Part shown: piece by piece, positions 9,026-17,657 of the stretch
Numbering within the stretch: position 1 is the stretch's first letter
Layout of the letters: every line of letters starts with the position of its first letter
DNA from: DAISKN01 sp963716925
GTDB lineage: Bacteria; Acidobacteriota; Vicinamibacteria; Marinacidobacterales; SMYC01
Direction of reading: 5' to 3'
Length of the DNA stretch: 64,000 nt
NCBI GenBank assembly: GCA_963716925.1
Contig: CAVQUX010000014.1
Coordinates: forward strand, 434,001 to 498,000
The notes under the pieces: model-generated
The model's input: the letters and a program-made list of their open reading frames with translations, nothing else
Told to the model about the DNA's origin: nothing
Database searches by the model: none
Made by a program: the position numbers and the translations under genes

Positions 9026-10960
9026 TCAGCCCGCGGGGACTTTCTCGGAGATCGTCTCCCACTCTCGATAGAGCTTCTCGAGCTTCGCCTTGAGCTCCTC
9101 GTGGGTCTTCACGATTCCCGCAGCGGACTCGGCGTCGTCGTAAAAGCCGGGCACCGTCATCCGGCCTTCGAGGCTCGCGATCGCGATCTCCGTCTCCTCG
9201 ATCCGAGACTCGAGCTGCTCCGCTTTCTGCTGGAGCGCGCGCACCTGATTCTTCGAGACCGCGGGCGGGGGAGGCTGCGGCTTCGGGGGTGGGCTCGAGA
9301 TCTTCTTCGCGGGCTCCTCGGGCGGCGCCTCGATGACAAGGGGCGCCTCGCCTATCGCCTCTTTCTCTTTCGCCCGGAGGAAATCCGAGTAGCTCCCCCA
9401 GTGGACCCGGATCTCGCCGCCGCCGATCTCCGCGACCTTCGTCGAGAGCTCGTCGAGGAAATACCGATCGTGGGAGACGAACACCAGCGTTCCCTTGTAA
9501 GCCTGCAGCGCTTCGAGAAGGATCGCCTTCGAGTCGAGGTCGAGGTGGTTCGTCGGCTCGTCGAGGAGGAGCACGTTCGCCGGCTGCAGCAGCATGCGGG
9601 CGAGAGCGAGACGACTCTTCTCTCCGCCGGAGAGGACCTTCACCCGCTTGTCGACGTCGTCTCCGTGGAACAGGAACGCCCCGAGGATGCTCCGCAGCTG
9701 CGGCACCATGGCGATGGAGGCGCCGTCGTTCATGTTCTCGAGGACGGTCCTGTCCTCGTCGAGGTCGTAGCGCTCCTGGCTGAAGTATCCGGTGAGCGCC
9801 TTGTGGCCGAGCTTCACCGTTCCCGAATCCGGAGATTCCACCTGCGCCAGGAGGCGCATCAACGTGGACTTCCCGACGCCGTTCGGCCCCACGAGCGCGA
9901 GCCTCTCGCCGCGCTCGATAACGAGATCCGCGGCGGCGAACACCCGGGTATCTCCGTACGATTTAGCGACCCTTGTGAGCTCCATCACCACCCGTCCCGG
10001 ACGCTCGGGATCGGGAAGGCGCAGCTTCATGAGCTTCCTCTCCGGGGGAACCTCGATGACGTCGATCTTCTCGAGCATCTTGACCCGGCTCTGGACCTGC
10101 TTCGCCTTGGTCGCCTTGTAGCGGAACCGCTCGACGAAGCGCTTGGTGCGCTCCATCTCCTCCTGTTGTCGGGCGGCCTTTGCGCGCAGCTCGGCGAGGT
10201 TCGCAGCGCTCACCTCCAGGAATCGGCTGTAGTTTCCCGTGTAGTCCACGAGCTTCCGGCGGTCGATCTCGGTGATCCGGGTGACCACGCGATCGAGGAA
10301 ATACCGATCGTGGGAGACCAGGACCACGGCGTGGGGATAGGCTTCGAGGTAGGCCTCGAGCCAGTTCCGCGCCTCCAGGTCCAGGTGGTTGGTGGGCTCG
10401 TCGAGGAGCAGCAGGTTCGGCTGCTGCAGGAGGAGCTTCGCGAGGGCGATGCGCATCTGCCAGCCGCCGCTGAACGTCTCGGTTTTCCGATCGAGCTCCG
10501 AGGGCTTGAAGCCCAGGCCGAGAAGAACCTCTTCCGACCGGGCCTCGATGCTGAAGCCCCCGTGCCGGTCCCATTCGTCCCGGCACTCTCCGTAGCGGGC
10601 GATGACCGCCCCGTGCTCCGGACTCTCGGGGTCGAGCTCCCCCATCCGGTGCTCCAGCCCTTCCATCTCGACGCCGAGGGCGAGGACGGAGGCGAACGCC
10701 GATAACGCTTCCTCGCGGAGCGACTTCCCCGCATGCGCCAGGCCGTCCTGGGGGAGGTAGCCGACCGTCGTCTGCCGCGGCATGGTGATCGAGCCCTTGT
10801 CGGCCTGCTCCGCCCCGGTGAACAGGCGCAAGAGTGTGGTCTTCCCCGAGCCGTTGGGGCCGGCGAGCCCGACCCGATCCCCGGTCGAGACGTTCCAGGT
10901 GACGTCCTCGAACAGGGTTCGCCCGGAGAACTGCTTGGTTAGGTTCTGTACTTGAAGCAC
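9026..10960 (-). CDS. ABC-F family ATPase (Uup/EttA-like translation factor)
   Basis: 644 residues with two tandem ABC ATPase domains and no membrane segments, the ABC-F layout. Domain 1 has Walker A GPNGSGKT (34-41), signature FSGGW and Walker B LLLLDEPTNHLD. Domain 2 has GPNGVGKST, VLSGGEKSRLALA and LLLDEPTNHLD. Between them is the basic helical linker (RFRYKATKAKQVQSRVKML) that contacts tRNA in the ribosomal E site. The C-terminal extension after about residue 560 is a Pro-rich hinge and then a coiled coil, as in Uup. ABC-F proteins act on stalled ribosomes and some give antibiotic protection. The subtype is unresolved. Confidence 0.92.
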   Translation of the reverse strand: MLQVQNLTKQFSGRTLFEDVTWNVSTGDRVGLAGPNGSGKTTLLRLFTGAEQADKGSITMPRQTTVGYLPQDGLAHAGKSLREEALSAFASVLALGVEMEGLEHRMGELDPESPEHGAVIARYGECRDEWDRHGGFSIEARSEEVLLGLGFKPSELDRKTETFSGGWQMRIALAKLLLQQPNLLLLDEPTNHLDLEARNWLEAYLEAYPHAVVLVSHDRYFLDRVVTRITEIDRRKLVDYTGNYSRFLEVSAANLAELRAKAARQQEEMERTKRFVERFRYKATKAKQVQSRVKMLEKIDVIEVPPERKLMKLRLPDPERPGRVVMELTRVAKSYGDTRVFAAADLVIERGERLALVGPNGVGKSTLMRLLAQVESPDSGTVKLGHKALTGYFSQERYDLDEDRTVLENMNDGASIAMVPQLRSILGAFLFHGDDVDKRVKVLSGGEKSRLALARMLLQPANVLLLDEPTNHLDLDSKAILLEALQAYKGTLVFVSHDRYFLDELSTKVAEIGGGEIRVHWGSYSDFLRAKEKEAIGEAPLVIEAPPEEPAKKISSPPPKPQPPPPAVSKNQVRALQQKAEQLESRIEETEIAIASLEGRMTVPGFYDDAESAAGIVKTHEELKAKLEKLYREWETISEKVPAG

Positions 10961-10980
10961 CTGAATTACCGTCCGACAAC

Positions 10981-11006
10981 AAAAAGCCCGGCCCTCGCGA
11001 GCCGGG
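10981..11006 (-). terminator. Hairpin plus U-tract in the ABC-F leader, possible attenuator
   Basis: On the minus strand a 6-bp stem CCCGGC/GCCGGG (arms 11006-11001 and 10992-10987, loop of 8) is followed directly by CTTTTTG. It ends about 20 bases upstream of the ABC-F start codon. No minus-strand gene lies upstream because the neighbour at 11055 is divergent, so this intrinsic-terminator-like element sits inside the ABC-F leader. That position suggests transcription attenuation. Confidence 0.5.
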
Positions 11007-11008
11007 TA

Positions 11009-11056
11009 TCACCACAATATAATAGCCTGCTTCCACGATTTCTGCGGGAGCGTCAT
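11009..11056 (-). CDS. Possible leader peptide upstream of the ABC-F gene
   Basis: A 15-codon open frame MTLPQKSWKQAIILW begins at the ATG complementary to 11054-11056, preceded on the minus strand by AGAGG at a distance of 8, and stops 2 bases before the ABC-F leader hairpin. The layout resembles short leader peptides that control some antibiotic-responsive ABC-F genes. It overlaps the start codon of the divergent gene at 11055, and the clearest AT-rich -10-like element on this strand (near 11018-11024) would begin transcription downstream of its start. The call is speculative. Confidence 0.25.
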   Translation of the reverse strand: MTLPQKSWKQAIILW

Positions 11057-14000
11057 GAAAACACCTCTTCTCTTCCTAGGAGCTCTCCTGCTGTCGTCGG
11101 CCCAGCGGGCGCCAGTGGACGATGCCCGGCGGCAGGCGAATCGGGGGGTCGCCCTTCTCGAGCAGTTCCGCTTCACCGAGGCGGCGGCCGCCTTCGAGCA
11201 GGTGGTGCGGGCGGCCCCGGATTCCGAGGCGGGCTACATCAACCTCGGGATCTCGTACTTCAACGAGCGCGACTTCGAGAAATCGCGCGAGGCCTTCGAG
11301 AGAGCGAAAGCGCTCGCCCCCGAGAGCCCCTACGTTCACTACAACCTCGGCCTCATCGACAAGCTCCAGGGGAATACCGAGGCCGCGGTCGTCGCCTTCG
11401 AGAAAGTCGCCGCGCTCGACCCGGCGGATTCGATGACCCTCTACTACCTCGGCACCCTCTACGCGAACCTCGGAAGGCTCGAGGAAGCGGAGGCCATGCT
11501 GAGGCGCACCATCGCGCTCTCCCCGAACAACGAGTCCGCGCACTTCAGCCTGGGAAACGTCCTCATCCGCCAGGGACGGCGCGAGGAAGGCCAGGCGGAG
11601 CTCCTGGTTTTCCGCGAGCTCAAGGAGAGCTTCCCCGCGGAAGCCGCCTCCGCCGGCCTCCAGTACACGGAGCTCGGCAGGTACGCGGAGGCGGTCGAGG
11701 AATCGCCGGAGCCGCTGCAGCCGGGAGTGCGCGAGTCGACCCGCGAGGGGTCGGTCGGTTTCGTCGAGGCGAGCGAGGGCTCCGGGCTCTCCCTTCCGGC
11801 GCTCGCAGAGCCCTTGCCTCTTCCGGCGACGGTGCCTTCGTCGGAGTACGGTCTCGCGTTCCTGCGGGAGCGGGTTTTGCCGCGCCTCGGCACCGGCATC
11901 GCGTTCCGCGACCTCGACGGCGATGGCGATCCGGATCTTCTCTTCGTGCGCGAGGGAGCCCCCATCTTCTTCCGCAATCAAGGGGAGAAGTTCGAGAGGG
12001 TGAGCGGAAGCGGCCTTCCCGAAACCGGGCACTTCATCGGAGTCGCGGTGGGGGACGTCGACAACGATAAGGACGGTGACGTCTTTCTCAGCGGCTCCGC
12101 CGGCGAAGCTCTCTTCCTGAACGACGGAACGGGCCGGTTCCTACCCTCGCCGGATGAAACGGTTCGCGGAAACGGGGTCTCGGTCTCGGCGACGTTCGCC
12201 GACGTCGACCACGATGGAGACCTGGACCTCTACGTCTCGAGCTACTCTTCGGTCGAGCCGCCTCCCGGGATCGAGATCCTGAAGCTGCCCCGGGATCTTC
12301 CGGGAGCTCCCAACCGGCTCTATCGGAACGACGGAAACGGCACCTTCACCGAGATCGCGAAGGAGAGCGGGACCGACGGCGGCGGTGCGCGAAGCCTCGG
12401 GGCCGTGTTCTCCGACGTCGACGACGATCGCGACGTGGACTTCATCGTGGTGAACGACGGCTCCCGGCCCTTGCTGTTCTCGAACGACCGCGTGGGCACC
12501 TTCACCGAGAGCGCTCTCGATCTCGGGCTCGAGACCGGAAGCCGCACCCGCGGGGCGGACTCCGCCGATTTCGATCGCGACGGAAGCTTCGATTTCTTCT
12601 TCACCGCCGAGGGGAATCAGCTCAACGCGCTCTTCCGCGGCCCGGGCCGCGAAGGGCTGCGCCCCGACGTCGTCTCTCCCGGGCTGCTCGCCGCCGGCGT
12701 TCCCCGCGCGCGGTACGGGGCCCAGTTCCTCGACGCGGACAACGACGGCGACCTCGACCTGGCGGTGGTGACGAACGAGGCGGACGCGCTCGTCGCCTAC
12801 TACGAGAATCGCCCCACCGGTTTCGAGCGCGCGGGCTCCCTGGCGGCTTCGGTCGCGGGCGAGGGACGCGCTCTCGCCGTCGCCGACGTCGATTCGGACG
12901 GCGACCTGGACTTCGTGGTCGGAACCGACAGGGGCGAGCTCGCCCTGTTCCGAAACGACGGCGGCAACGCCCGGGCATGGCTCACCGTCCGGGCGCAGGG
13001 TCTGAGGAGCAATTTCGACGGGCTCGGCGCGAAAGTCGAAGTGCGCGCCGGAGACGCGAGCCTGAGGCGCGAGGTCCGCTCCGGGAGCGGTTACTTCTCT
13101 CAAAGCGATCTCCCCCTCCATTTCGGGCTCGGCGACGCGGTCTCCGCCGACTACGTTCGCTTTCTCTGGCCTGGCGGAGTGAAGCAGATCGAGATGGACG
13201 TCCGGGGACGGACGACGGCGTCCGTCGAGGAGCTGAACCGGAAGGGGACCTCCTGTCCGATCCTCTACGCCTGGGACGGTGAGAAGATCCGGTTCGTCAC
13301 CGACTTTCTCGGCGGAAGCGCCTTCGGGTATCTCCTCGCGCCCGGCCGCTACAATACGCCGGACACCGAAGAGACGGTGAAGATGGAAGATTTTCCCCTC
13401 GTGCCCCGGAACGGGCGATACGAGGTGCGCTTCGTGAACCAGCTCGAAGAAGTCCTCTTCTATGACAAGGCTTCACTCCTCGTCGTGGACCACCCCGAGG
13501 ACTTCGAGGTCTACCCCGACGAAAGGCTCATGCCCGGCCCGCCCTTCCCCGCGCGGCGTCTCTACGCCCTCCGGGGAGCGCGGGCGCCGGAGAAGGCCGT
13601 CGACCACCGGGGGGTGGACGTCACCCGGCTCATCGCGGAGAAGGACCGCCTCTACCCCGCGGAGTTCCGGCTCCTGCCGTTCAAGGGTTACGCCGAGGAG
13701 CACTCGCTCACGCTCGACCTCGGGAAGCTCGAGCCCGGCGGCCGCTACGCGCTCCTCCTCCACGGATGGGTCGACTACGCGGATTCGACCGCGAACCTCG
13801 CGGCCTCCCAGGCAGGGGTCAAGCTGCTGCCGCCGTTTCTCGAGGTCGCGTCTGTGAACGGCGACTTCACGACGGGGCTTCCCCAGATGGGTTTTCCCGC
13901 GGGTCTCCCCAAGACGATGCTCGTGGATCTGGAGGGACTGGTCTCTCCCGAAAGAAACCGGGTGCGCATCACGACCAGCATGCGGATCTACTGGGACCGC

Positions 14001-14540
14001 ATCCAGGTGGCGGAAGTCGTTCCCGACGCCCCGCTCGCCGTGAAAGAGCTCGAGGCTTCGTCGGCGGAGCTCCGGCGGCTCGGCTACCCCGCGCCCTTCA
14101 ATCCCGATGGAAGGATGCCCTCCCTCTATACCTACGACCGAATTCTCGACTCCGAGCTATGGGGGGCTCACGAGGGAAGCTACACGCGGTACGGGGACGT
14201 GAAGGCCCTTCTCGATGGCGTCGACGATCGATACGTCATCACCCATCATGGCGACGAGGTGCGACTGAGCTTCGACGCCGGGACCATCGAGGACCTCCGC
14301 CCGGGATTCGAGCGCACGTTCCTTCTCGTCGCCGACGGCTTCGGGAAGGACATGGACCTGAGCTCGGCGTTCCCCGAGACCGTGGAGCCTCTGCCGTTTC
14401 ACGGGATGAAGTCCTATCCCTATCCCCCCGGGGAGTACCCCGACGACCCCGCGCTGCGCCGTTATCGAGAGCAGTTCAATACCCGGCGCGTCTCTCGGGA
14501 CGAAGCCCGTCGATTTCCCAAGAGCACCACAAGGCCTTGA
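11055..14540 (+). CDS. Secreted TPR / FG-GAP / ASPIC-UnbV repeat protein
   Basis: 1161 residues with a signal peptide (MKTPLLFLGALLLSSAQ). Domain order: TPR repeats at about 25-210 (NLGISYFNERDFEKSREAFERA and similar); FG-GAP/VCBS repeats at about 270-630 with DxDGDGD calcium loops (RDLDGDGDPDLLFV, DVDNDKDGDVF, DADNDGDLDLAVV); an ASPIC/UnbV domain at about 640-720 (VRSGSGYFSQSDLPLHFGLG, VRFLWPGGVKQIE). A C-terminal region of about 440 residues beginning GTSCPILYAWDGEKI has no family I can name. A TATAAT-like box lies at 11018-11023 and GGGAG precedes the start. The stop overlaps the TTG start of the sulfatase-like gene, so the two are coupled. Confidence 0.88.
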   Translation: MKTPLLFLGALLLSSAQRAPVDDARRQANRGVALLEQFRFTEAAAAFEQVVRAAPDSEAGYINLGISYFNERDFEKSREAFERAKALAPESPYVHYNLGLIDKLQGNTEAAVVAFEKVAALDPADSMTLYYLGTLYANLGRLEEAEAMLRRTIALSPNNESAHFSLGNVLIRQGRREEGQAELLVFRELKESFPAEAASAGLQYTELGRYAEAVEESPEPLQPGVRESTREGSVGFVEASEGSGLSLPALAEPLPLPATVPSSEYGLAFLRERVLPRLGTGIAFRDLDGDGDPDLLFVREGAPIFFRNQGEKFERVSGSGLPETGHFIGVAVGDVDNDKDGDVFLSGSAGEALFLNDGTGRFLPSPDETVRGNGVSVSATFADVDHDGDLDLYVSSYSSVEPPPGIEILKLPRDLPGAPNRLYRNDGNGTFTEIAKESGTDGGGARSLGAVFSDVDDDRDVDFIVVNDGSRPLLFSNDRVGTFTESALDLGLETGSRTRGADSADFDRDGSFDFFFTAEGNQLNALFRGPGREGLRPDVVSPGLLAAGVPRARYGAQFLDADNDGDLDLAVVTNEADALVAYYENRPTGFERAGSLAASVAGEGRALAVADVDSDGDLDFVVGTDRGELALFRNDGGNARAWLTVRAQGLRSNFDGLGAKVEVRAGDASLRREVRSGSGYFSQSDLPLHFGLGDAVSADYVRFLWPGGVKQIEMDVRGRTTASVEELNRKGTSCPILYAWDGEKIRFVTDFLGGSAFGYLLAPGRYNTPDTEETVKMEDFPLVPRNGRYEVRFVNQLEEVLFYDKASLLVVDHPEDFEVYPDERLMPGPPFPARRLYALRGARAPEKAVDHRGVDVTRLIAEKDRLYPAEFRLLPFKGYAEEHSLTLDLGKLEPGGRYALLLHGWVDYADSTANLAASQAGVKLLPPFLEVASVNGDFTTGLPQMGFPAGLPKTMLVDLEGLVSPERNRVRITTSMRIYWDRIQVAEVVPDAPLAVKELEASSAELRRLGYPAPFNPDGRMPSLYTYDRILDSELWGAHEGSYTRYGDVKALLDGVDDRYVITHHGDEVRLSFDAGTIEDLRPGFERTFLLVADGFGKDMDLSSAFPETVEPLPFHGMKSYPYPPGEYPDDPALRRYREQFNTRRVSRDEARRFPKSTTRP

Positions 14541-16363
14541 CCTCGAAAGCCGGGGGTCGCGCGGCGATTGCCGTTCTCGGTCTCTCTCTCGCGTTCTGCG
14601 GGCCTCGGGACCGGTCGTTCGCTCCGCCTCTCGATCTCCTGGGAATCACGTACGTCGTCTTCGCCCCCGAAGGGGAGGTCGGTCTCGAGTCGCCGGTGAC
14701 TCTGGGCGGCGAAGGGCGGCCGGCGTTGGCCGCGCCGACGCCCGCGGAGTTTCGCTATCGCCTTCGCGTTCCCGAGAACGCGCTTCTCACCTTTTCCATC
14801 GGTATCGCCGACGTCCCCTCCCCGGCGGGACGAGAGGATTTTTCCGGGAGCCACATGCAGTTCATCGTTCGCGCGGGTGAGCGGCAGGCCGATGAGGTGC
14901 TCTTCGATCGGGAAATCCATTTGAGTCGACGCGACCGCTGGCTCCCGCAGGTCGTCGATCTGAAGCGCTTTGCCGGCCGCGAGATTTGGCTCGTCTTTCA
15001 AACGGCGATTCCCGGCGACGACCCGGCTCTCGGCCCGCCGCCGGTCACCGGTGTCTTCGGGGAGCCGATTCTCCACGATCGCCGAGCCTATCGCGCCTCG
15101 AACGGAGTCGTCCTGATCTCCATCGACACCTTCAGACGCGATCACTCGAGCCTCTACGGCTACCCCCGTCGCACCACTCCGGGACTCGAAGCCCTCGGGC
15201 GGGAGGCGCTGGTGTTCGAGGACGCGGTGAGCACGTCTTCATGGACGCTGCCCGCGCACGCGTCGCTCTTGACCTCCACCGTTCCCTCGGTCCACGGGGC
15301 CACGAGCTCGAAGGTGGGTCTCTCCCCCGAGTGGCCCGGCCTCCCGCGGGTTCTCGAGGACGCCGGCTACTTCACCCAGGCGATGGTCACCCACGTCTAT
15401 CTCTCCAAAGAGTACGGCTTCGGCGAAGGGTTCGATCGGCATCGTTACTTTCCCGAGACCCGAGCCGGGGAACTGACCGACCAGGCGATTCGTTTTCTCG
15501 AGGCGAGGGGCGATTCCGATTTCTTCCTGTTCCTGCACTACTACGATCCTCACTGGCACTACGACCCTCCGGCGCCCTACGACCGCGCGTTCGATCCCGC
15601 CTACCAGGGGAAGGCGACGGGGATCTGGTGGGATTTCAAGGAGCTCGGGCCGGACTCGATCGACCCCAGGGACCTCCATCACATCCGCGCGCTCTACGAC
15701 GGCGAGATTCTCTACACCGACCGGCAGCTCGAGAGGCTGTTTCAGGAAATGAAGCGGCTCGGCATTTTCGAGAACGCGCTCGTGGTCGTCACCTCCGATC
15801 ACGGAGAGGAGTTTCTCGACCACGGACAGTGGGAGCACCAGAAGACTCTCTACGAGGAGCAGCTTCGCATTCCGCTCATCGTCAAGCTTCCGAACGGGAA
15901 GGAGGGACCCGCGGGAGCGACGGGGCGCGTGAGCGGGCAGGTCAGTCTGGTCGACGTGGCGCCTACGGTGCTGGACGCTCTGGGAGTTCCGGCGCCTCCG
16001 AGCTTCGAGGGCCGAAGCCTTCTCGCGCCCCGCGGCAGCGACGCCCCCGAGACGGAGGCCTGGGCGGAGACGGAGCACACGATCGACGGCTCGCGCAAGA
16101 TCGCGTTGCGCCGCGGCGCCTCCGGGAAGAAGTCGATTTTCACGCTGACGGAAGGCGCTCTCCGGATAGAGCTCTTCGACCTGGGACGCGACCCGGGAGA
16201 GATGGAGAGGCTGGAGGACAGTCGATCCCGTGAAGGTCTCGAGCGACGCCTCGCGGAGTATCTTGCGGAGAGCGCCGCCCGGCGCGGAGGCAAGACGCGG
16301 CCCGAGGTCGACCTCGATCCCGAAGACCTCGAGCGGTTGCGCTCCCTGGGGTACTTGAAGTAG
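14537..16363 (+). CDS. Sulfatase-superfamily lipoprotein (FGly Cys/Ser replaced)
   Basis: 608 residues from the TTG at 14537, which overlaps the preceding stop (TTGA). It has a lipoprotein-like signal ending LSLAFC (C21). After a beta-rich domain of about 170 residues comes an alkaline-phosphatase-superfamily domain: VVLISIDTFRRDHSSLYGYP with a metal-binding Asp, SSWTLPAHASLLTS at the nucleophile position, YYDPHWHYDPP, and VVTSDHGEEFLDHGQWEH with metal ligands. True sulfatases carry C/S-x-P-S-R; here the aligned residues are T-L-P-A-H, so Thr may be the nucleophile as in phosphotransfer relatives. Phosphatase or phosphotransferase activity is as likely as sulfatase. Confidence 0.85.
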   Translation: MTSKAGGRAAIAVLGLSLAFCGPRDRSFAPPLDLLGITYVVFAPEGEVGLESPVTLGGEGRPALAAPTPAEFRYRLRVPENALLTFSIGIADVPSPAGREDFSGSHMQFIVRAGERQADEVLFDREIHLSRRDRWLPQVVDLKRFAGREIWLVFQTAIPGDDPALGPPPVTGVFGEPILHDRRAYRASNGVVLISIDTFRRDHSSLYGYPRRTTPGLEALGREALVFEDAVSTSSWTLPAHASLLTSTVPSVHGATSSKVGLSPEWPGLPRVLEDAGYFTQAMVTHVYLSKEYGFGEGFDRHRYFPETRAGELTDQAIRFLEARGDSDFFLFLHYYDPHWHYDPPAPYDRAFDPAYQGKATGIWWDFKELGPDSIDPRDLHHIRALYDGEILYTDRQLERLFQEMKRLGIFENALVVVTSDHGEEFLDHGQWEHQKTLYEEQLRIPLIVKLPNGKEGPAGATGRVSGQVSLVDVAPTVLDALGVPAPPSFEGRSLLAPRGSDAPETEAWAETEHTIDGSRKIALRRGASGKKSIFTLTEGALRIELFDLGRDPGEMERLEDSRSREGLERRLAEYLAESAARRGGKTRPEVDLDPEDLERLRSLGYLK

Positions 16364-16562
16364 ACGTCGGTGCGATTGAGCGGCGGCGCGAGCTCGAACT
16401 CCACGAAGGGAAGATGCTCGCGCGATGGAGGAGCTCACGAAGTCCGCGGCGCCGTCCGCTCCAATCGCGGGCTCGATTTTTTTGTGTGGCTGGTACGCCC
16501 ATTTTGGTATCCTAGAGCGGACGTCAGAGACGTCTTCGAGCTTTGATGGTGACCTGGACGAA
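16364..16562 (+). promoter_or_regulatory. Intergenic region with probable promoter
   Basis: About 200 bases after the sulfatase-like gene. An AT-rich stretch TTTTTTTGTG (about 16478-16487) is followed by GGTATCCTAG (about 16506-16515), a plausible -10-like element for the gene at 16563. No strong ribosome site precedes that gene. No other structure was seen. Confidence 0.3.
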
Positions 16563-17093
16563 ATGCCGAACAGGGACGAAGAGAAATATCGCGTTCGCGC
16601 TGCGCTTTATCGTCTGCTGCTGGACGATGAAGCCGGAGCCGCTTCCGCGCTCGTCCCGCGCATGCTCGCCGACCCCGATTCGCTGACCCCCGAGATCCGC
16701 TGCTGCCTCCTGTACCTCATCCGGGGCATAGGCTACCTCGCCGCGCGCAACGATCTTCTCGGTCACGGGGGTCTCCTCGACACGCTGGCGGAGGAGTTCG
16801 AGTCCGTCCGCGTCCGGACCCGAAGGATCGACGGACTCTGGTTCGACGTGGTGCAGGAAGATCCCGCTCACTGGGTGCAGCGGTACGAATCGACGGACCA
16901 GCACTACTCCCTCGAGGAGCTGACCTGGCTCAACCTGCAGCTCGGCCGCCTCTGGGAAATCGAGCGCCAGCGCCTCGAGCTCGAAGAGCCTCCACTTCCG
17001 CCCCTCGTCCTCCGCCGGAGGCTCCTCGGGGCCGAGCCCCATTCTTTCGCCGTAAACGCGACCCGCTCCTTCCCGCCCGAACGCGCCCCTTGA
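16563..17093 (+). CDS. Hypothetical protein upstream of PilT-like cluster
   Basis: 176 residues starting MPNRDEEKYRVRAALYRLLL. An in-frame ATG at 16425 exists but would place the probable promoter inside the gene. The protein is soluble and mostly helical, with Leu-rich and charged heptad-like segments (EELTWLNLQLGRLWEIERQRLELE) and a Pro-rich tail. No family is recognised. It lies 71 bases before the gene at 17165 on the same strand, so it may belong to the same transcript as the PilT-like motor. No function assigned. Confidence 0.65.
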   Translation: MPNRDEEKYRVRAALYRLLLDDEAGAASALVPRMLADPDSLTPEIRCCLLYLIRGIGYLAARNDLLGHGGLLDTLAEEFESVRVRTRRIDGLWFDVVQEDPAHWVQRYESTDQHYSLEELTWLNLQLGRLWEIERQRLELEEPPLPPLVLRRRLLGAEPHSFAVNATRSFPPERAP

Positions 17094-17164
17094 AAGCTGC
17101 CTGAGTTCCAGGCATTCTGTTAGGGTCCCATTCGACAATCCGTTCGTCTTTCCCCAAGGAGCCC

Positions 17165-17644
17165 ATGGACCCCTCGGCCACCTATCGAATACCCACTCGC
17201 GCCGTGGACGCGGAAATCGAGATCGAGGGGGGACGCCGCGAGGACGTGATTTTCTACCTTGCGGACGTCGCCGAGACCCACGAAGGCGCCGAGACCATGG
17301 CGGACGCGCTCAATGGTCCCCGCAAGTTCGTCCCCGTCCGCTCGCGCGCCACGTCGGAGCTCATTCTCGTACGCCGGAGCGCGATCGTAACCGTTCGGGT
17401 GGCCCAGGTGGAGCGCCCTCACCTCGTTGAGACCGTCGAAGGGCTCACGAGCTTCATCGACTTCGTGCGCCTCGAGCTCCATGGAGGGGAAGTGCTGGAA
17501 GGGGCGGTCGCAACCCTGCTCCCGCCGGAGAACGCGAGAATGTCGGACTATTTCAACCTCGATGCCGCGGTGTTCGCGCCCATATCCGTGGGAGAGAGCG
17601 TCATCTATGTGAACAAAGAGTTCATCAACGTCGTGCACCTCTGA
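17165..17644 (+). CDS. Conserved-looking hypothetical protein next to PilT-like gene
   Basis: 159 residues from the ATG at 17165, preceded by AAGGAG. No signal peptide or membrane segment. Predicted alternating strands include VDAEIEIEGGRREDVIFYLAD, ELILVRRSAIVTVRVAQVE, ELHGGEVLEGAVATLLPPENARMSDYF and FAPISVGESVIYVNKEFINVVHL. The last part suggests a small beta-barrel ligand or RNA/nucleotide-binding fold, but I cannot name it. It ends 13 bases before the PilT-like gene, so co-transcription and a role in pilus retraction or motility control are reasonable guesses. Confidence 0.75.
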   Translation: MDPSATYRIPTRAVDAEIEIEGGRREDVIFYLADVAETHEGAETMADALNGPRKFVPVRSRATSELILVRRSAIVTVRVAQVERPHLVETVEGLTSFIDFVRLELHGGEVLEGAVATLLPPENARMSDYFNLDAAVFAPISVGESVIYVNKEFINVVHL

Positions 17645-17657
17645 TCAGGAGATCTCA

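Noticed and set aside
13766..14536. N-terminal extension of the sulfatase-like gene to 13766
   Set aside because: The added residues are the out-of-frame shadow of the preceding large gene. The lipobox and the coupled TTG at 14537 define the start better.
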